From Pseudomonadota bacterium (GTDB lineage: Bacteria > Pseudomonadota > Alphaproteobacteria > Acetobacterales > Acetobacteraceae), in assembly GCA_021845985.1 (NCBI GenBank), contig JAJZES010000015.1, positions 1-64,000 on the forward strand: a DNA stretch of 64,000 bases, given 5' to 3'. This document shows, one piece after another, positions 7,961-16,214 of this stretch. Each line of letters opens with the position of its first letter. Position 1 is the stretch's first letter. Below the pieces are notes generated by a model, which ran no database searches, was not told the DNA's origin, and worked only from the letters and a program-made list of their open reading frames with translations. A program made the position numbers and the translations under genes.

Positions 7961-9415
7961 CTATGCCATCGGCCCGACGTCGAACACCGGCGGCAGTTGT
8001 TCAAACGTTGACCGCACGATGTCGAACGTATCGCGCAGCGCGCTCAGCGAATGACGCCCGCCGATCGACAGGCGGATGCGGTTGGCCGGACGCTCGCCGC
8101 CGGCGATGAACGGATCGGACGAGGTGGCGGCGATGCCCTTTTGGGCCAGCGCCCGCACCAGCCCCTCCTCGCTCCAGCGCGGCGGCACGCGCAGCAGCGC
8201 GCACAGCGACGCCGGATGGGCCGACGCCAGGATCGGCCCCAGATGTTCGCGCACCAGCGCCTGCCGCGCCTGCAGTTCGCGCCGCTGCACCGCCAGCAAC
8301 GCCTGCGCCGTGCCGTCTTCGACCCAGCAGGAGGCCATTTCGGCGACCACGTTCGTCGCGCTCCAGCCCGTCACCCGCAAGATGCTGGCGACACGGATCG
8401 CGTATTTCGGCGGCACCACGAGGTAGCCGATACGAAGCCCGGTCATCACCGACTTGGTAAAGCTGGTGACGAAGAAACCCAGTTGTGGGATCATGCTGGT
8501 GATGGCGGTCAGCGGCGCCTCGATCAAGGGCCGGTAAACCTCATCCTCGATGACGAATACGCCGTGACGGCGGGCAATATCGGCGACGGCGCGGCGGCGC
8601 GCCGCCCCCATCACATGGCTGGTCGGATTGTTCAGGGTCGGGATCAGCACCAGCGCCCGGACCTCTCCGCTGCCGCAGGCGGCTGCGAGCGCCTCCGGCA
8701 GGATGCCCTCCTCGTCGGTCGGCAGCCCGCGCAATGTGAAGCCAAGCACGTTGGCCAGACCGATGATGCCGTGATCGGTCAGGTTCTCAGTCAGCACCAC
8801 ATCGCCCGGAAAGACCACCGCCGCGACCGCCAGGAAGATGCCGTGCGCGGCGCCGTTGGTAATCAGGATGCAGTCGGGATCGGCCGGCATGCCAAGGCCG
8901 GCGAGCCAGGAGCGGGCCGTGGCGCGGTGCCGGTCGAGCCCGATGATCGGCCGGCAGGGCCGCATGAAGGCGCTGTTGTCGGCGCTGGCGAGGGCGGCCA
9001 TCAGGGCGCGCGACGCCTGTTCATGCTGTTCCGTATAGACGGCGCGGATGATCGAGAGATCGGTGGTGCCGTGGGCGGTGCGGTCCAGCATGAAACGGTC
9101 GGCCCGCTCAGTGATCCGCGTCCGCACGAAGGTACCGCGCCCGACCTCCCCCTTCAGATAGCCGCGCTGCTCGGCCTCCTTGTAGCTGATGCTGACGGTC
9201 TGCACCGAGATGCCGAGGCGGTGGGCAAGGTCACGATGGGTCGGCATCCGGGTGCCGGCCACCAGCCTGCCGCCGTCGATGTCGGCGATGATCGCATCGG
9301 TCAGCAGCTTGTGCTTGGTGGCGCCCGGCCGCTTTTGCAGGCTCGGCGACCAGACGGCCGCCTGCGGGGCGCGTAGCGGATCGGGCGGTATCGACCGGGT
9401 CATGACAATCGGCAT
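7961..9415 (-). CDS. enuR: MocR/GntR-type regulator of ectoine catabolism
   Basis: A 484-residue MocR-type regulator: an N-terminal winged helix (residues about 30-100, with MPTHRDLAHRLGISVQTVS) joined to a class-I aminotransferase-like domain. The PLP lysine is visible in TSFTKSVMTG (Lys321). EnuR regulators of this type bind PLP and respond to pathway intermediates (N-acetyl-diaminobutyrate, diaminobutyrate) in relatives. I chose the ATG at 9415 because a GGAG lies 4 bases before it. An ATG 33 bases upstream would add MALPHAGNWSR. It lies upstream of eutB on the same strand and divergent from doeC. Confidence 0.87.
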   Translation of the reverse strand: MPIVMTRSIPPDPLRAPQAAVWSPSLQKRPGATKHKLLTDAIIADIDGGRLVAGTRMPTHRDLAHRLGISVQTVSISYKEAEQRGYLKGEVGRGTFVRTRITERADRFMLDRTAHGTTDLSIIRAVYTEQHEQASRALMAALASADNSAFMRPCRPIIGLDRHRATARSWLAGLGMPADPDCILITNGAAHGIFLAVAAVVFPGDVVLTENLTDHGIIGLANVLGFTLRGLPTDEEGILPEALAAACGSGEVRALVLIPTLNNPTSHVMGAARRRAVADIARRHGVFVIEDEVYRPLIEAPLTAITSMIPQLGFFVTSFTKSVMTGLRIGYLVVPPKYAIRVASILRVTGWSATNVVAEMASCWVEDGTAQALLAVQRRELQARQALVREHLGPILASAHPASLCALLRVPPRWSEEGLVRALAQKGIAATSSDPFIAGGERPANRIRLSIGGRHSLSALRDTFDIVRSTFEQLPPVFDVGPMA

Positions 9416-9637
9416 TCGGCTCCAATTTCCAGCATGCGGCAAAGCCATCTCCGACGCCAGCGTGCCGGGCGATTGATCTGATCGGTGCTGGGCGACCCGC
9501 CGGCGCCGAAATCCTGTGTACGAACAGAGAATTCAGCAGCAATTCGGCGTCTGATCGTGGCGATCCGCGGCCTGTGCGCGCCGCGTGCCGCTAAACTGCC
9601 GTCTGGGCGATCCCACCAATGATCTTCAGGAACTCCG

Positions 9638-11122
9638 ATGAGCGTATTGGCGGTGAAGCTCGATGCATTGGCGCGGCAGGATTTCCGCGACGGGCGCGCC
9701 TATCTGGCAGGCGGCTGGCAGACAGGCGCCGAAACGATCGTGGTGGAAGACCCCGCCACCGGCGAGACGGTCGGACAGGTCACGGCGATGGCGCCGGACG
9801 ACGCGGATGCGGCGGTCGCCGCGGCCGAGGCTGCGTTCCCGGCGTGGCGGCGCCTGCTGCCTGCGGCGCGAGGCGCGATCCTGCGTCGCTGGGCCGCGGC
9901 CATCCGTTGCCACACCGCCGACCTGGCGGTGCTGATGACCGCCGAGCAGGGCAAGCCGCTGGCGGAAGCCGGCGCCGAAATCGCCTATGCGGCGAGCTTC
10001 CTGGACTGGTTCGCCGCCGAAGGCGAGCGCGCGTACGGCGAAACGATCCCCGCCCACAAGGCGAACAGCCTCGTGCATGTGCGCATGCAGCCGATCGGGG
10101 TCACCGCTGCGGTCACGCCGTGGAATTTTCCGTGCGCGATGATCGTCCGCAAAGCCGCCGCAGCGCTGGCCGCCGGCTGCCCGATGATCGTCGTGCCGGC
10201 CGCCGAAACGCCGTTCTCGGCGCTGGCCCTGGCACGTCTGGCGCTTGAGGCGGGCATCCCCGCCAACGTCTTGCAGGTCATCACCGGCCCGGCCGGGCCG
10301 CTGGTCGGGCGGCTGCTGACACATGCCACGGTGCGCGCGCTGTCGTTCACCGGCTCGACCGAGATCGGCCGGATGCTGCTGGGCCGCTCCGCCGACACGG
10401 TGCGCAAAGTGTCGCTGGAGCTAGGCGGCCACGCGCCGTTCATCGTGTTCGACGATGCCGGCGTGGAAACTGCGGTCGCCGGCGCCCTCGCGGCGAAGTT
10501 CACGACCTCGGGGCAGGACTGCCTCGCCGCCAACCGCATCTATGTGCAGCGCGGGATCTACCCGCAGTTTCTCGCCCAGTTCGGCCAGGCGGCTGGCGCC
10601 TTGCGGGTCGGCCACGGCTTCGACCCGGCCAGCGCGATCGGGCCGATGACGCGCGTGCAGGTCGCCGACAAATGCCGGGCGCAGATCGACGATGCGGTCG
10701 GCAACGGCGCCCGCCTTGTCACTGGCGGCAGCGCGAAGCTGGGGCGCGACACTTTCGTCCGGCCAACCGTGCTGGGCGAGGTGACCGACGCAATGCTGAT
10801 CACCCGCCAGGAAACCTTCGGCCCGGTCGCCGCGGTGCTGCCGTTCGCCACCGAGGACGAGGTGATACGCCGCGCCAACGACAGCGAGCTGGGCCTCGCC
10901 GCCTACCTCTACACCTGCGATCTGCGGCGGGCGCTGCGGATCAGCGAGGCGCTGGAATACGGCATGGTCGGGGTCAATACGGCGTCGTTCACCGGCCCAC
11001 CGATCCCGTTCGGCGGCTGGAAGCAGTCCGGGCTCGGCCGCGAAGGCTCGCGGCACGGTTTGGCCGAATACATGGAACTTAAATACGTCTGCTTTGGCGA
11101 TCTGGCCGCATCAGGAGAATGA
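9638..11122 (+). CDS. doeC: NAD(P)-dependent aldehyde dehydrogenase, aspartate-semialdehyde dehydrogenase DoeC type
   Basis: A 494-residue aldehyde dehydrogenase of the succinate-semialdehyde (GabD) type. In this context it should oxidise aspartate-semialdehyde to aspartate. The catalytic Cys295 lies in SGQDCLAANR and the general-base Glu261 in LELGGHAP; TPWNFP (160-165) forms the coenzyme/substrate channel. The usual lysine of the KPxxxTP cofactor motif is absent, where the sequence reads VPAAETP (186-192). An AGGAACT element precedes the ATG. It is followed directly by doeD, and is divergent from enuR, as in other ectoine clusters. Confidence 0.82.
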   Translation: MSVLAVKLDALARQDFRDGRAYLAGGWQTGAETIVVEDPATGETVGQVTAMAPDDADAAVAAAEAAFPAWRRLLPAARGAILRRWAAAIRCHTADLAVLMTAEQGKPLAEAGAEIAYAASFLDWFAAEGERAYGETIPAHKANSLVHVRMQPIGVTAAVTPWNFPCAMIVRKAAAALAAGCPMIVVPAAETPFSALALARLALEAGIPANVLQVITGPAGPLVGRLLTHATVRALSFTGSTEIGRMLLGRSADTVRKVSLELGGHAPFIVFDDAGVETAVAGALAAKFTTSGQDCLAANRIYVQRGIYPQFLAQFGQAAGALRVGHGFDPASAIGPMTRVQVADKCRAQIDDAVGNGARLVTGGSAKLGRDTFVRPTVLGEVTDAMLITRQETFGPVAAVLPFATEDEVIRRANDSELGLAAYLYTCDLRRALRISEALEYGMVGVNTASFTGPPIPFGGWKQSGLGREGSRHGLAEYMELKYVCFGDLAASGE

Positions 11123-11123
11123 A

Positions 11124-12515
11124 ATGAACGATCCGTCCCACATCGCCCAACTCGACCGGGCCAGCGTGCTGCACCCCTTCACCCAGTTGAAGGACTTCGC
11201 CACCGGCAAGCTCGGCGACCCGACCATCGTCGAGGCCGCGAGCGGCATTCGCATTACCGACGTGCATGGCAAGACCTTGATCGACGGCTTCGCCGGGCTC
11301 TACTGCGTCAATATCGGCTATGGCCGTACCGAAGTGGCCGAGGCGATTTCCCGCCAGGCTCACCGGCTGGCCTATTATCACACCTATGCCGCCCACACGA
11401 CCGACGAACTGGCGATCCTGTCGGACCGCCTGGTGAAGATGGCGCCGGGCCGGATGAGCAAGGTGTTCTATGGCATGTCGGGGTCCGACGCCAACGAGAC
11501 GCAGGCCAAGCTGGTCTGGTACTACAACAACCTGCGCGGGCTGCCGAAAAAAAAGAAGATCGTCTCGCGCCAGCGTGGCTACCACGGCTGTTCCGTGGTG
11601 TCCGGCTCGATGACCGGCATGAGCTTCTATCACGACCACATGGACCTGCCGCTGCCCGGAATCATCCATACCGGTGTCCCGCATCATTATTGGGGCGCCG
11701 AGGCGGGCGAGACCGAGACAGCGTTTTCGCGCCGCCGCGCCGAGGAACTCGACCGGCTGATCGAAAGCGAGGGACCGGACACCGTCGGTGCCTTCATCGC
11801 CGAACCGGTGCTCGGCACTGGCGGCATCATCCCGCCGCCCGCCGGCTACTGGCCGGCGATCCAGGCCGTGCTGGCCAAACATGACGTGCTGCTGATCGCC
11901 GACGAGGTGATCTGCGGGTTCGGCCGCGTCGGCGCGGCATTTGGCTCGCACGTGTATGGCATGGAGCCGGATCTGGTGACCGTCGCCAAGGGCCTGACCT
12001 CGGCCTATTTCCCGCTCTCGGCGGCGATCGTCGGCGAGAAGGTTTACCGGGTGATGGAAGAGAATGCCGACCGCATCGGCGCGTTCTCGCACGGCTACAC
12101 CTATTCGGGCCATCCGATCGGCGCCGCGGCGGCCAATGCGGTGCTGGACATCGTCGCCCGCGAGGATCTGGCCGGCAAGGCGCGCGATACCGGCGCCTAT
12201 ATGCAGCAACGCATGCGCGCGGTGTTCGCGCAGCTTCCCTTCGTCGGCGAGGTGCGCGGCGTCGGCATGCTGGCGGCGATCGAATTCGTCGCCGACCGGG
12301 CAACGAAAACGCGCTTCGACGCCGGGCTCAAGATCGGCGCGCGCGTCTCCAAGGCGGCACGCGACCGCGGCCTGATCGCCCGCGCCATGCCGCATGGCGA
12401 CATCCTGGGATTCGCTCCGCCGCTGATCACCACGCGCGCCGAAGTCGATGAGATCATCGATCTTGCCGAAAAGGCGGTGCGCCAGGTGATGGACGAGGTG
12501 GCCGCAGCGACGTAA
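11124..12515 (+). CDS. doeD: Diaminobutyrate aminotransferase DoeD
   Basis: A 463-residue class-III PLP aminotransferase. The PLP lysine is Lys289 in TVAKGLTSAYFPLSA, and the pyridine-ring Asp260 is in LLIADEVICGFG. GMSGSDANETQAKLVWYYNN is typical of omega-transaminases. Its role would be to convert L-2,4-diaminobutyrate to aspartate-semialdehyde for DoeC. I chose the ATG at 11124 because AGGAG lies just upstream and the protein then begins MNDPSHIAQLD. An ATG 30 bases earlier lies inside doeC. An eight-A run near 11548 (PKKKK) is a possible slippage site. Confidence 0.86.
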   Translation: MNDPSHIAQLDRASVLHPFTQLKDFATGKLGDPTIVEAASGIRITDVHGKTLIDGFAGLYCVNIGYGRTEVAEAISRQAHRLAYYHTYAAHTTDELAILSDRLVKMAPGRMSKVFYGMSGSDANETQAKLVWYYNNLRGLPKKKKIVSRQRGYHGCSVVSGSMTGMSFYHDHMDLPLPGIIHTGVPHHYWGAEAGETETAFSRRRAEELDRLIESEGPDTVGAFIAEPVLGTGGIIPPPAGYWPAIQAVLAKHDVLLIADEVICGFGRVGAAFGSHVYGMEPDLVTVAKGLTSAYFPLSAAIVGEKVYRVMEENADRIGAFSHGYTYSGHPIGAAAANAVLDIVAREDLAGKARDTGAYMQQRMRAVFAQLPFVGEVRGVGMLAAIEFVADRATKTRFDAGLKIGARVSKAARDRGLIARAMPHGDILGFAPPLITTRAEVDEIIDLAEKAVRQVMDEVAAAT

Positions 12516-12552
12516 GCCTGCGGCGACCCCGTCGCACCGCGAAAGAACCGCC

Positions 12553-13023
12553 CTGGACCGCTTCGACCTCAAACTGCTCGACCTCGTGCAGCGCGACAAC
12601 CGCCTGACCAGCGACGTGCTGGGTGAGCGCGTCGGACTGAGCGCGACAGCCGTTCAGCGCCGGTTGAAGCGCCTGCGCGCGACGGGGGTGATCGAGGCCG
12701 ACGTAGCGGTGATCGCCCCCAGGGCGGTTGGGCAGCGGCTTCAGATGATCGTGCTGGTGTCGCTCGAACGCGAACGCGCCGACATCATCGACCGCTTCAA
12801 GGCAAGCATCAGAACGACGCCGAACGTGATGAACGGCTACTACGTGACCGGCGATGCCGATTTCATGCTGGTGGTTTCGGTGCGTGACATGGAGGAATAC
12901 GAAAGCTTCACCCGCCGTTTCTTTTACGAGAACCCGGACATCAAGAACTTCAAGACCATGGTCGTCATGGACCGGGTGAAGTCCGGCTTCAATCTCGTCC
13001 TTGACACCGACGGCGCGGGTTAG
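12553..13023 (+). CDS. asnC: AsnC/Lrp-family regulator of the ectoine cluster
   Basis: A 156-residue Lrp/AsnC protein: an N-terminal helix-turn-helix (LGERVGLSATAVQRRLKRLRATGVI) followed by a RAM ligand-binding domain (residues about 65-150, with MNGYYVTGDADFMLVV). The family N terminus, here LDRFDLKLLDLVQRDNRL, is present only if translation begins at a CTG codon at 12553. No ATG, GTG or TTG lies in frame between the preceding stop at 12487 and that point. The first conventional start, GTG at 12586, would cut into helix 1. AsnC genes accompany doe/eut genes in relatives, supporting a local regulatory role. Confidence 0.83.
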   Translation: MDRFDLKLLDLVQRDNRLTSDVLGERVGLSATAVQRRLKRLRATGVIEADVAVIAPRAVGQRLQMIVLVSLERERADIIDRFKASIRTTPNVMNGYYVTGDADFMLVVSVRDMEEYESFTRRFFYENPDIKNFKTMVVMDRVKSGFNLVLDTDGAG

Positions 13024-13204
13024 CCCGGACGGAGTTTCCCTGCAGGGACAATTTGCTGGCCTGACCGGCAGCGAGGTCCGGACGCGCCACGGTTCCGGCG
13101 ACGGAGCGAAATCCGCGTTCGCGCTCGGGGGGATCGAGAAAGGTGGGCGCGGTCGGGCGCGGCCGGCGCAAAAATTCCATCGCGACGATCTCGCGCATAT
13201 TGAC

Positions 13205-13873
13205 ATGTCGCATTGCTCGTTCCGCTTCCCGGGCATGATTGCCGAACCCACCCTTGCCGACCTTGCCGCCGCCTCAGGCCTGCAGGCGCAGACCATCCGT
13301 TCCTGGGTGGCCCAGGGCATCGTGCCCGGCCCGCTCACCCGCGGCCCCGCGGTACGCTATCCGGCCGACACGCTGCAGCGCCTGCTGGCGATCCGTGCCA
13401 TGCGCGACCTGCTCGGCATGCCGCTCGCGGCGATCCGGCAGGAACTATTGGTCGCCTCCGCCGAGCAGGTGGAGGCCTATGCCGCCAAGGCCGCCGGACT
13501 GGCGCCGGAGGCGCAGGACGGGCCGCCCGCAGACCCGGTGACCCCCGCGGCGCCGCAGGCGGCACTGAACTACCTGCACGCGCTGCGTCTGCGGGGAACG
13601 GCCGCGGCGCCGGCACCGCCAGCGCGGCTTGCCGCGTCGTTTAACGATCCGCTGCCGCCACAGCCGCAGGGCTTCGCGGCGCTGGAGCGCCACCTCGCCG
13701 CCGGCCGACCGGCGCAGCCGGCCCGCAAGGCCCGCGCCGAGGAGTGGCTGCGCATTCCCATCACTCCCGACGTCGATCTTGCGGTGCGCGGACGCCTCGA
13801 CGCCGGGCAGCGCGCCCAACTGGAGCGCTGCGCCGACCTTGTCCGCGACATTTTACTGGGGAGGGACCGATGA
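13205..13873 (+). CDS. MerR-like helix-turn-helix regulator
   Basis: A 222-residue protein whose first 75 residues form a MerR-type winged helix (TLADLAAASGLQAQTIRSWVAQGIV, then RGPAVRYPADTLQRLLAIRAMRDL). The Trp-Arg-Tyr wing pattern is recognisable. The middle is Ala/Pro-rich and low in complexity, and a short C-terminal module (RIPITPDVDLAVRGRLDAGQ) precedes the stop. No metal-binding cysteines are seen. The start is uncertain: ATG 13205, ATG 13235 or a much longer frame from 13001. Its stop overlaps the start of the VWA gene (ATGA), so the two are translationally linked and probably work together. Confidence 0.68.
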   Translation: MSHCSFRFPGMIAEPTLADLAAASGLQAQTIRSWVAQGIVPGPLTRGPAVRYPADTLQRLLAIRAMRDLLGMPLAAIRQELLVASAEQVEAYAAKAAGLAPEAQDGPPADPVTPAAPQAALNYLHALRLRGTAAAPAPPARLAASFNDPLPPQPQGFAALERHLAAGRPAQPARKARAEEWLRIPITPDVDLAVRGRLDAGQRAQLERCADLVRDILLGRDR

Positions 13874-15201
13874 CCGACAGCATGCGTGCGACACTCGCCC
13901 TGACGCTGGGGCTCGACCGCAGCCTCGCCTCGTACGAGGGTGGCAGCGTCCGCTACGCCGTCGCGCAACTGACCGCCCAGGGTGACGCCCGCCGCGCGGA
14001 GGCGCCGCCGCTCAACCTCGCGCTCGCCGTGGACGTGTCCGGCTCGATGGCCGGCGACAAGATCGCCGCGGCCCGCCATACCGCGCTCGCCGTGGTCGCC
14101 AAGCTGGCCCCGCGCGACCGGCTGACGATTGTCGCCTTCAACAGCGGCGCCGAGGTTTTGCTCGATGCCCGGCCAATGACCGTGGAGGGGCGGCACGCGG
14201 CGCAATACGCCATCCACCGCCTGATCGAGCGTGGCGGGACCAATCTGTGGGAAGGCTGGCTGCGCGCCGCCGAATGCGTCGCCGCCGCCATGGCCGAGGG
14301 CGCCCGCGCCTCGCATCGGGTGCTGCTGCTCTCCGATGGGCAGGCGAATGACGGCGTCACCGACGCCGCGGAACTGGCGCGGCAAACGCGCGGCCTGCTG
14401 GAGCGCGGCGTCGTCACCTCCGCGGTCGGCATCGGCGCCGGCTATGACGAGTTGCTGCTCGGCGGCATGGCCGAGGCCGGCGGCGGGCGTCTGCACGATG
14501 CCGAGCACGCGGCGGAGATCAGCGAGGTGGTGCTGGGCGAATTGCTGGAGGGGCGCACGGCGCTGCTGGAGCGCACCACGCTGCGCTTCAGCGTGCCGGC
14601 CAATCTGCGGGCCGAGATCGTCGGCGGCTGGTCGCACACGGTGCTGCCCGGCACGATCGAGGTGCTGGTCGGCACCATATTGCCGGACGTGCCGGCGCGG
14701 ATCGTGTTCCGCCTGCACTGTCCCGCCGGCGCCCCCGGCGCGACCATCCTGCTCGGCGCCGCCGCCCGCGGTATGGCGCCGGACGGCGAGGCGACCATCG
14801 CGGCGGACCCGGTGGAGGCGATGCTGACGCTGGCCCGCGGCCACCACAACAATACCCAGCCGCGTGACATCCCGCGCAGCGTGGCGGCCTTCGCGGCGTG
14901 GCAGGCGGAGGTGCTGCGCCGCGCGGTCACGCTGAACCGCGATGGCGAGCGGCGCGGCGCGCGCCACTTCCTCGAACGCGAAATCCGCTGGATGGAGCGC
15001 TACGCCCGCGGCCTGCCGGGCGCCGAGCCGCTGCTCGCCGAACTCGTGCTGCTGCTGCGCCGCGCCGAGGAAGAATTCGACCCGCGCCTGCGCAAGGAGA
15101 TCTTTCTCGCGAGTTCGGCCCGCAGCTTCAACTTGGCGGAACACCGTTCCGAGCCGCGCATGGGGCTTGCCGAGCGGCTGCTGCGGTTCGACGAGGAATG
15201 A
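13870..15201 (+). CDS. VWA-domain protein with intact MIDAS motif
   Basis: A 443-residue protein with no signal peptide or membrane segment. A von Willebrand A domain spans about residues 45-210: the MIDAS sequence DVSGSMAGDK (about 49-58), the conserved threonine in RGGTNLWEG, and the LLLSDGQANDG strand (about 155). The C-terminal half contains a beta-rich region and a helical tail (REIRWMERYARGLPGAEPLLAEL). The architecture resembles bacterial VIT/VWA proteins but I cannot name a function. It is locked between the MerR-like regulator and the GGCT-HD gene by 4-base overlaps on both sides. Confidence 0.72.
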   Translation: MTDSMRATLALTLGLDRSLASYEGGSVRYAVAQLTAQGDARRAEAPPLNLALAVDVSGSMAGDKIAAARHTALAVVAKLAPRDRLTIVAFNSGAEVLLDARPMTVEGRHAAQYAIHRLIERGGTNLWEGWLRAAECVAAAMAEGARASHRVLLLSDGQANDGVTDAAELARQTRGLLERGVVTSAVGIGAGYDELLLGGMAEAGGGRLHDAEHAAEISEVVLGELLEGRTALLERTTLRFSVPANLRAEIVGGWSHTVLPGTIEVLVGTILPDVPARIVFRLHCPAGAPGATILLGAAARGMAPDGEATIAADPVEAMLTLARGHHNNTQPRDIPRSVAAFAAWQAEVLRRAVTLNRDGERRGARHFLEREIRWMERYARGLPGAEPLLAELVLLLRRAEEEFDPRLRKEIFLASSARSFNLAEHRSEPRMGLAERLLRFDEE

Positions 15202-16166
15202 GGCGCCGGTATTTCGCCTACGGCTCCAACATCTGCCGCCAGCAGATGGCGCAGCGCTGCCCGACAGCGGAGCCGGGGGACGTGGCGGCGCTGGCGGACT
15301 GGCGCTTCCGCATCAACCGTCGCGGCGTCGCGACCCTGGTGTTTGAACCGGGCGCGGTGACGGCCGGCGTGCTCTGGCACCTGACGGCGGCGTGCGAGGC
15401 AGCGCTTGACCGCTGCGAGGGGGTGGAGCGCAACGTTTACCGCAAGGCGGCGTTGACCGTCGGTGATGCGCCGGCGCTGGTTTATCTGGCCAGCGAGGAA
15501 CATCCCGGCCCGCCGCGCCCCGGTTATCTCGAAACCATCCTGGCCGCCGCCCAGCAATGGGGGATCGCGCCGGAGCGGCGGGAGGAGATCGCCGCCTGGG
15601 GACAAACGGTCGCGCCGTGGCTGGTGCGGACGGTGCTGGCCGGCTACCAGCTTGACCATCACGGCATCCACGGGCCGGGCCATTGGCTGCGCGTGCGGGC
15701 CAACGGCCTCGCGCTCGCGGCACAGACGCCGGGGGCGGATGTCCGGGTTGTCGAGTTGTTCGCCTTGCTGCACGACTGCCGCCGGCAACACGATGGCGGC
15801 GACCACGGCCATGGCGCGCGCGCCGCGGCTTACGCGGCGACGCTGGCTGAGGACGGCCTGCTGCGGCTGGCAGCGGAGCCGCTCGAACGTCTGCTGGCCT
15901 CCGCTGCCGGGCACGAGCTTGGCAAGGTTTCGTCAGACCCGACGATCGGCTGCTGCTGGGACGCCGACCGGCTGGAACTGTCCCGGCTGGGACGGCGGCC
16001 GGTGGCGCGGCTGCTCAGCACCGCAGCGGCGCACGATCCAGCGATGCAGGCGCAGGCGTGGCGGCGCGGCAGGGACCGCTGGACCGACGCAGCGGCAGCA
16101 GCAGCCTGGGGCCTGGCGCCTGAAGCGGTGGCGGTTGGGCGAGCGTCGCGTCCAACGCACCGTTGA
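15198..16166 (+). CDS. Fusion of gamma-glutamylcyclotransferase-like and HD-like domains
   Basis: A 322-residue protein with two modules. Residues 1-130 resemble the GGCT/AIG2 fold: FAYGSNICRQQM at the N terminus, a VLWHLTAACEAALDRCEG segment and ALVYLASEEHPG; relatives release 5-oxoproline from gamma-glutamyl peptides. Residues about 150-260 resemble a small HD-type phosphohydrolase family: HHGIHGPGHWLRV, then ELFALLHDCRRQHDGGDHGHGARA. The ATG overlaps the VWA stop. No frameshift separates the modules, so the fusion looks real. Each domain call is from motifs, and the substrate is unknown. Confidence 0.68.
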   Translation: MRRRYFAYGSNICRQQMAQRCPTAEPGDVAALADWRFRINRRGVATLVFEPGAVTAGVLWHLTAACEAALDRCEGVERNVYRKAALTVGDAPALVYLASEEHPGPPRPGYLETILAAAQQWGIAPERREEIAAWGQTVAPWLVRTVLAGYQLDHHGIHGPGHWLRVRANGLALAAQTPGADVRVVELFALLHDCRRQHDGGDHGHGARAAAYAATLAEDGLLRLAAEPLERLLASAAGHELGKVSSDPTIGCCWDADRLELSRLGRRPVARLLSTAAAHDPAMQAQAWRRGRDRWTDAAAAAAWGLAPEAVAVGRASRPTHR

Positions 16167-16214
16167 CACCAAGATGCTTCATGGTTGAAGTGTTCCGTCG
16201 GGCAGGAGGGGACC

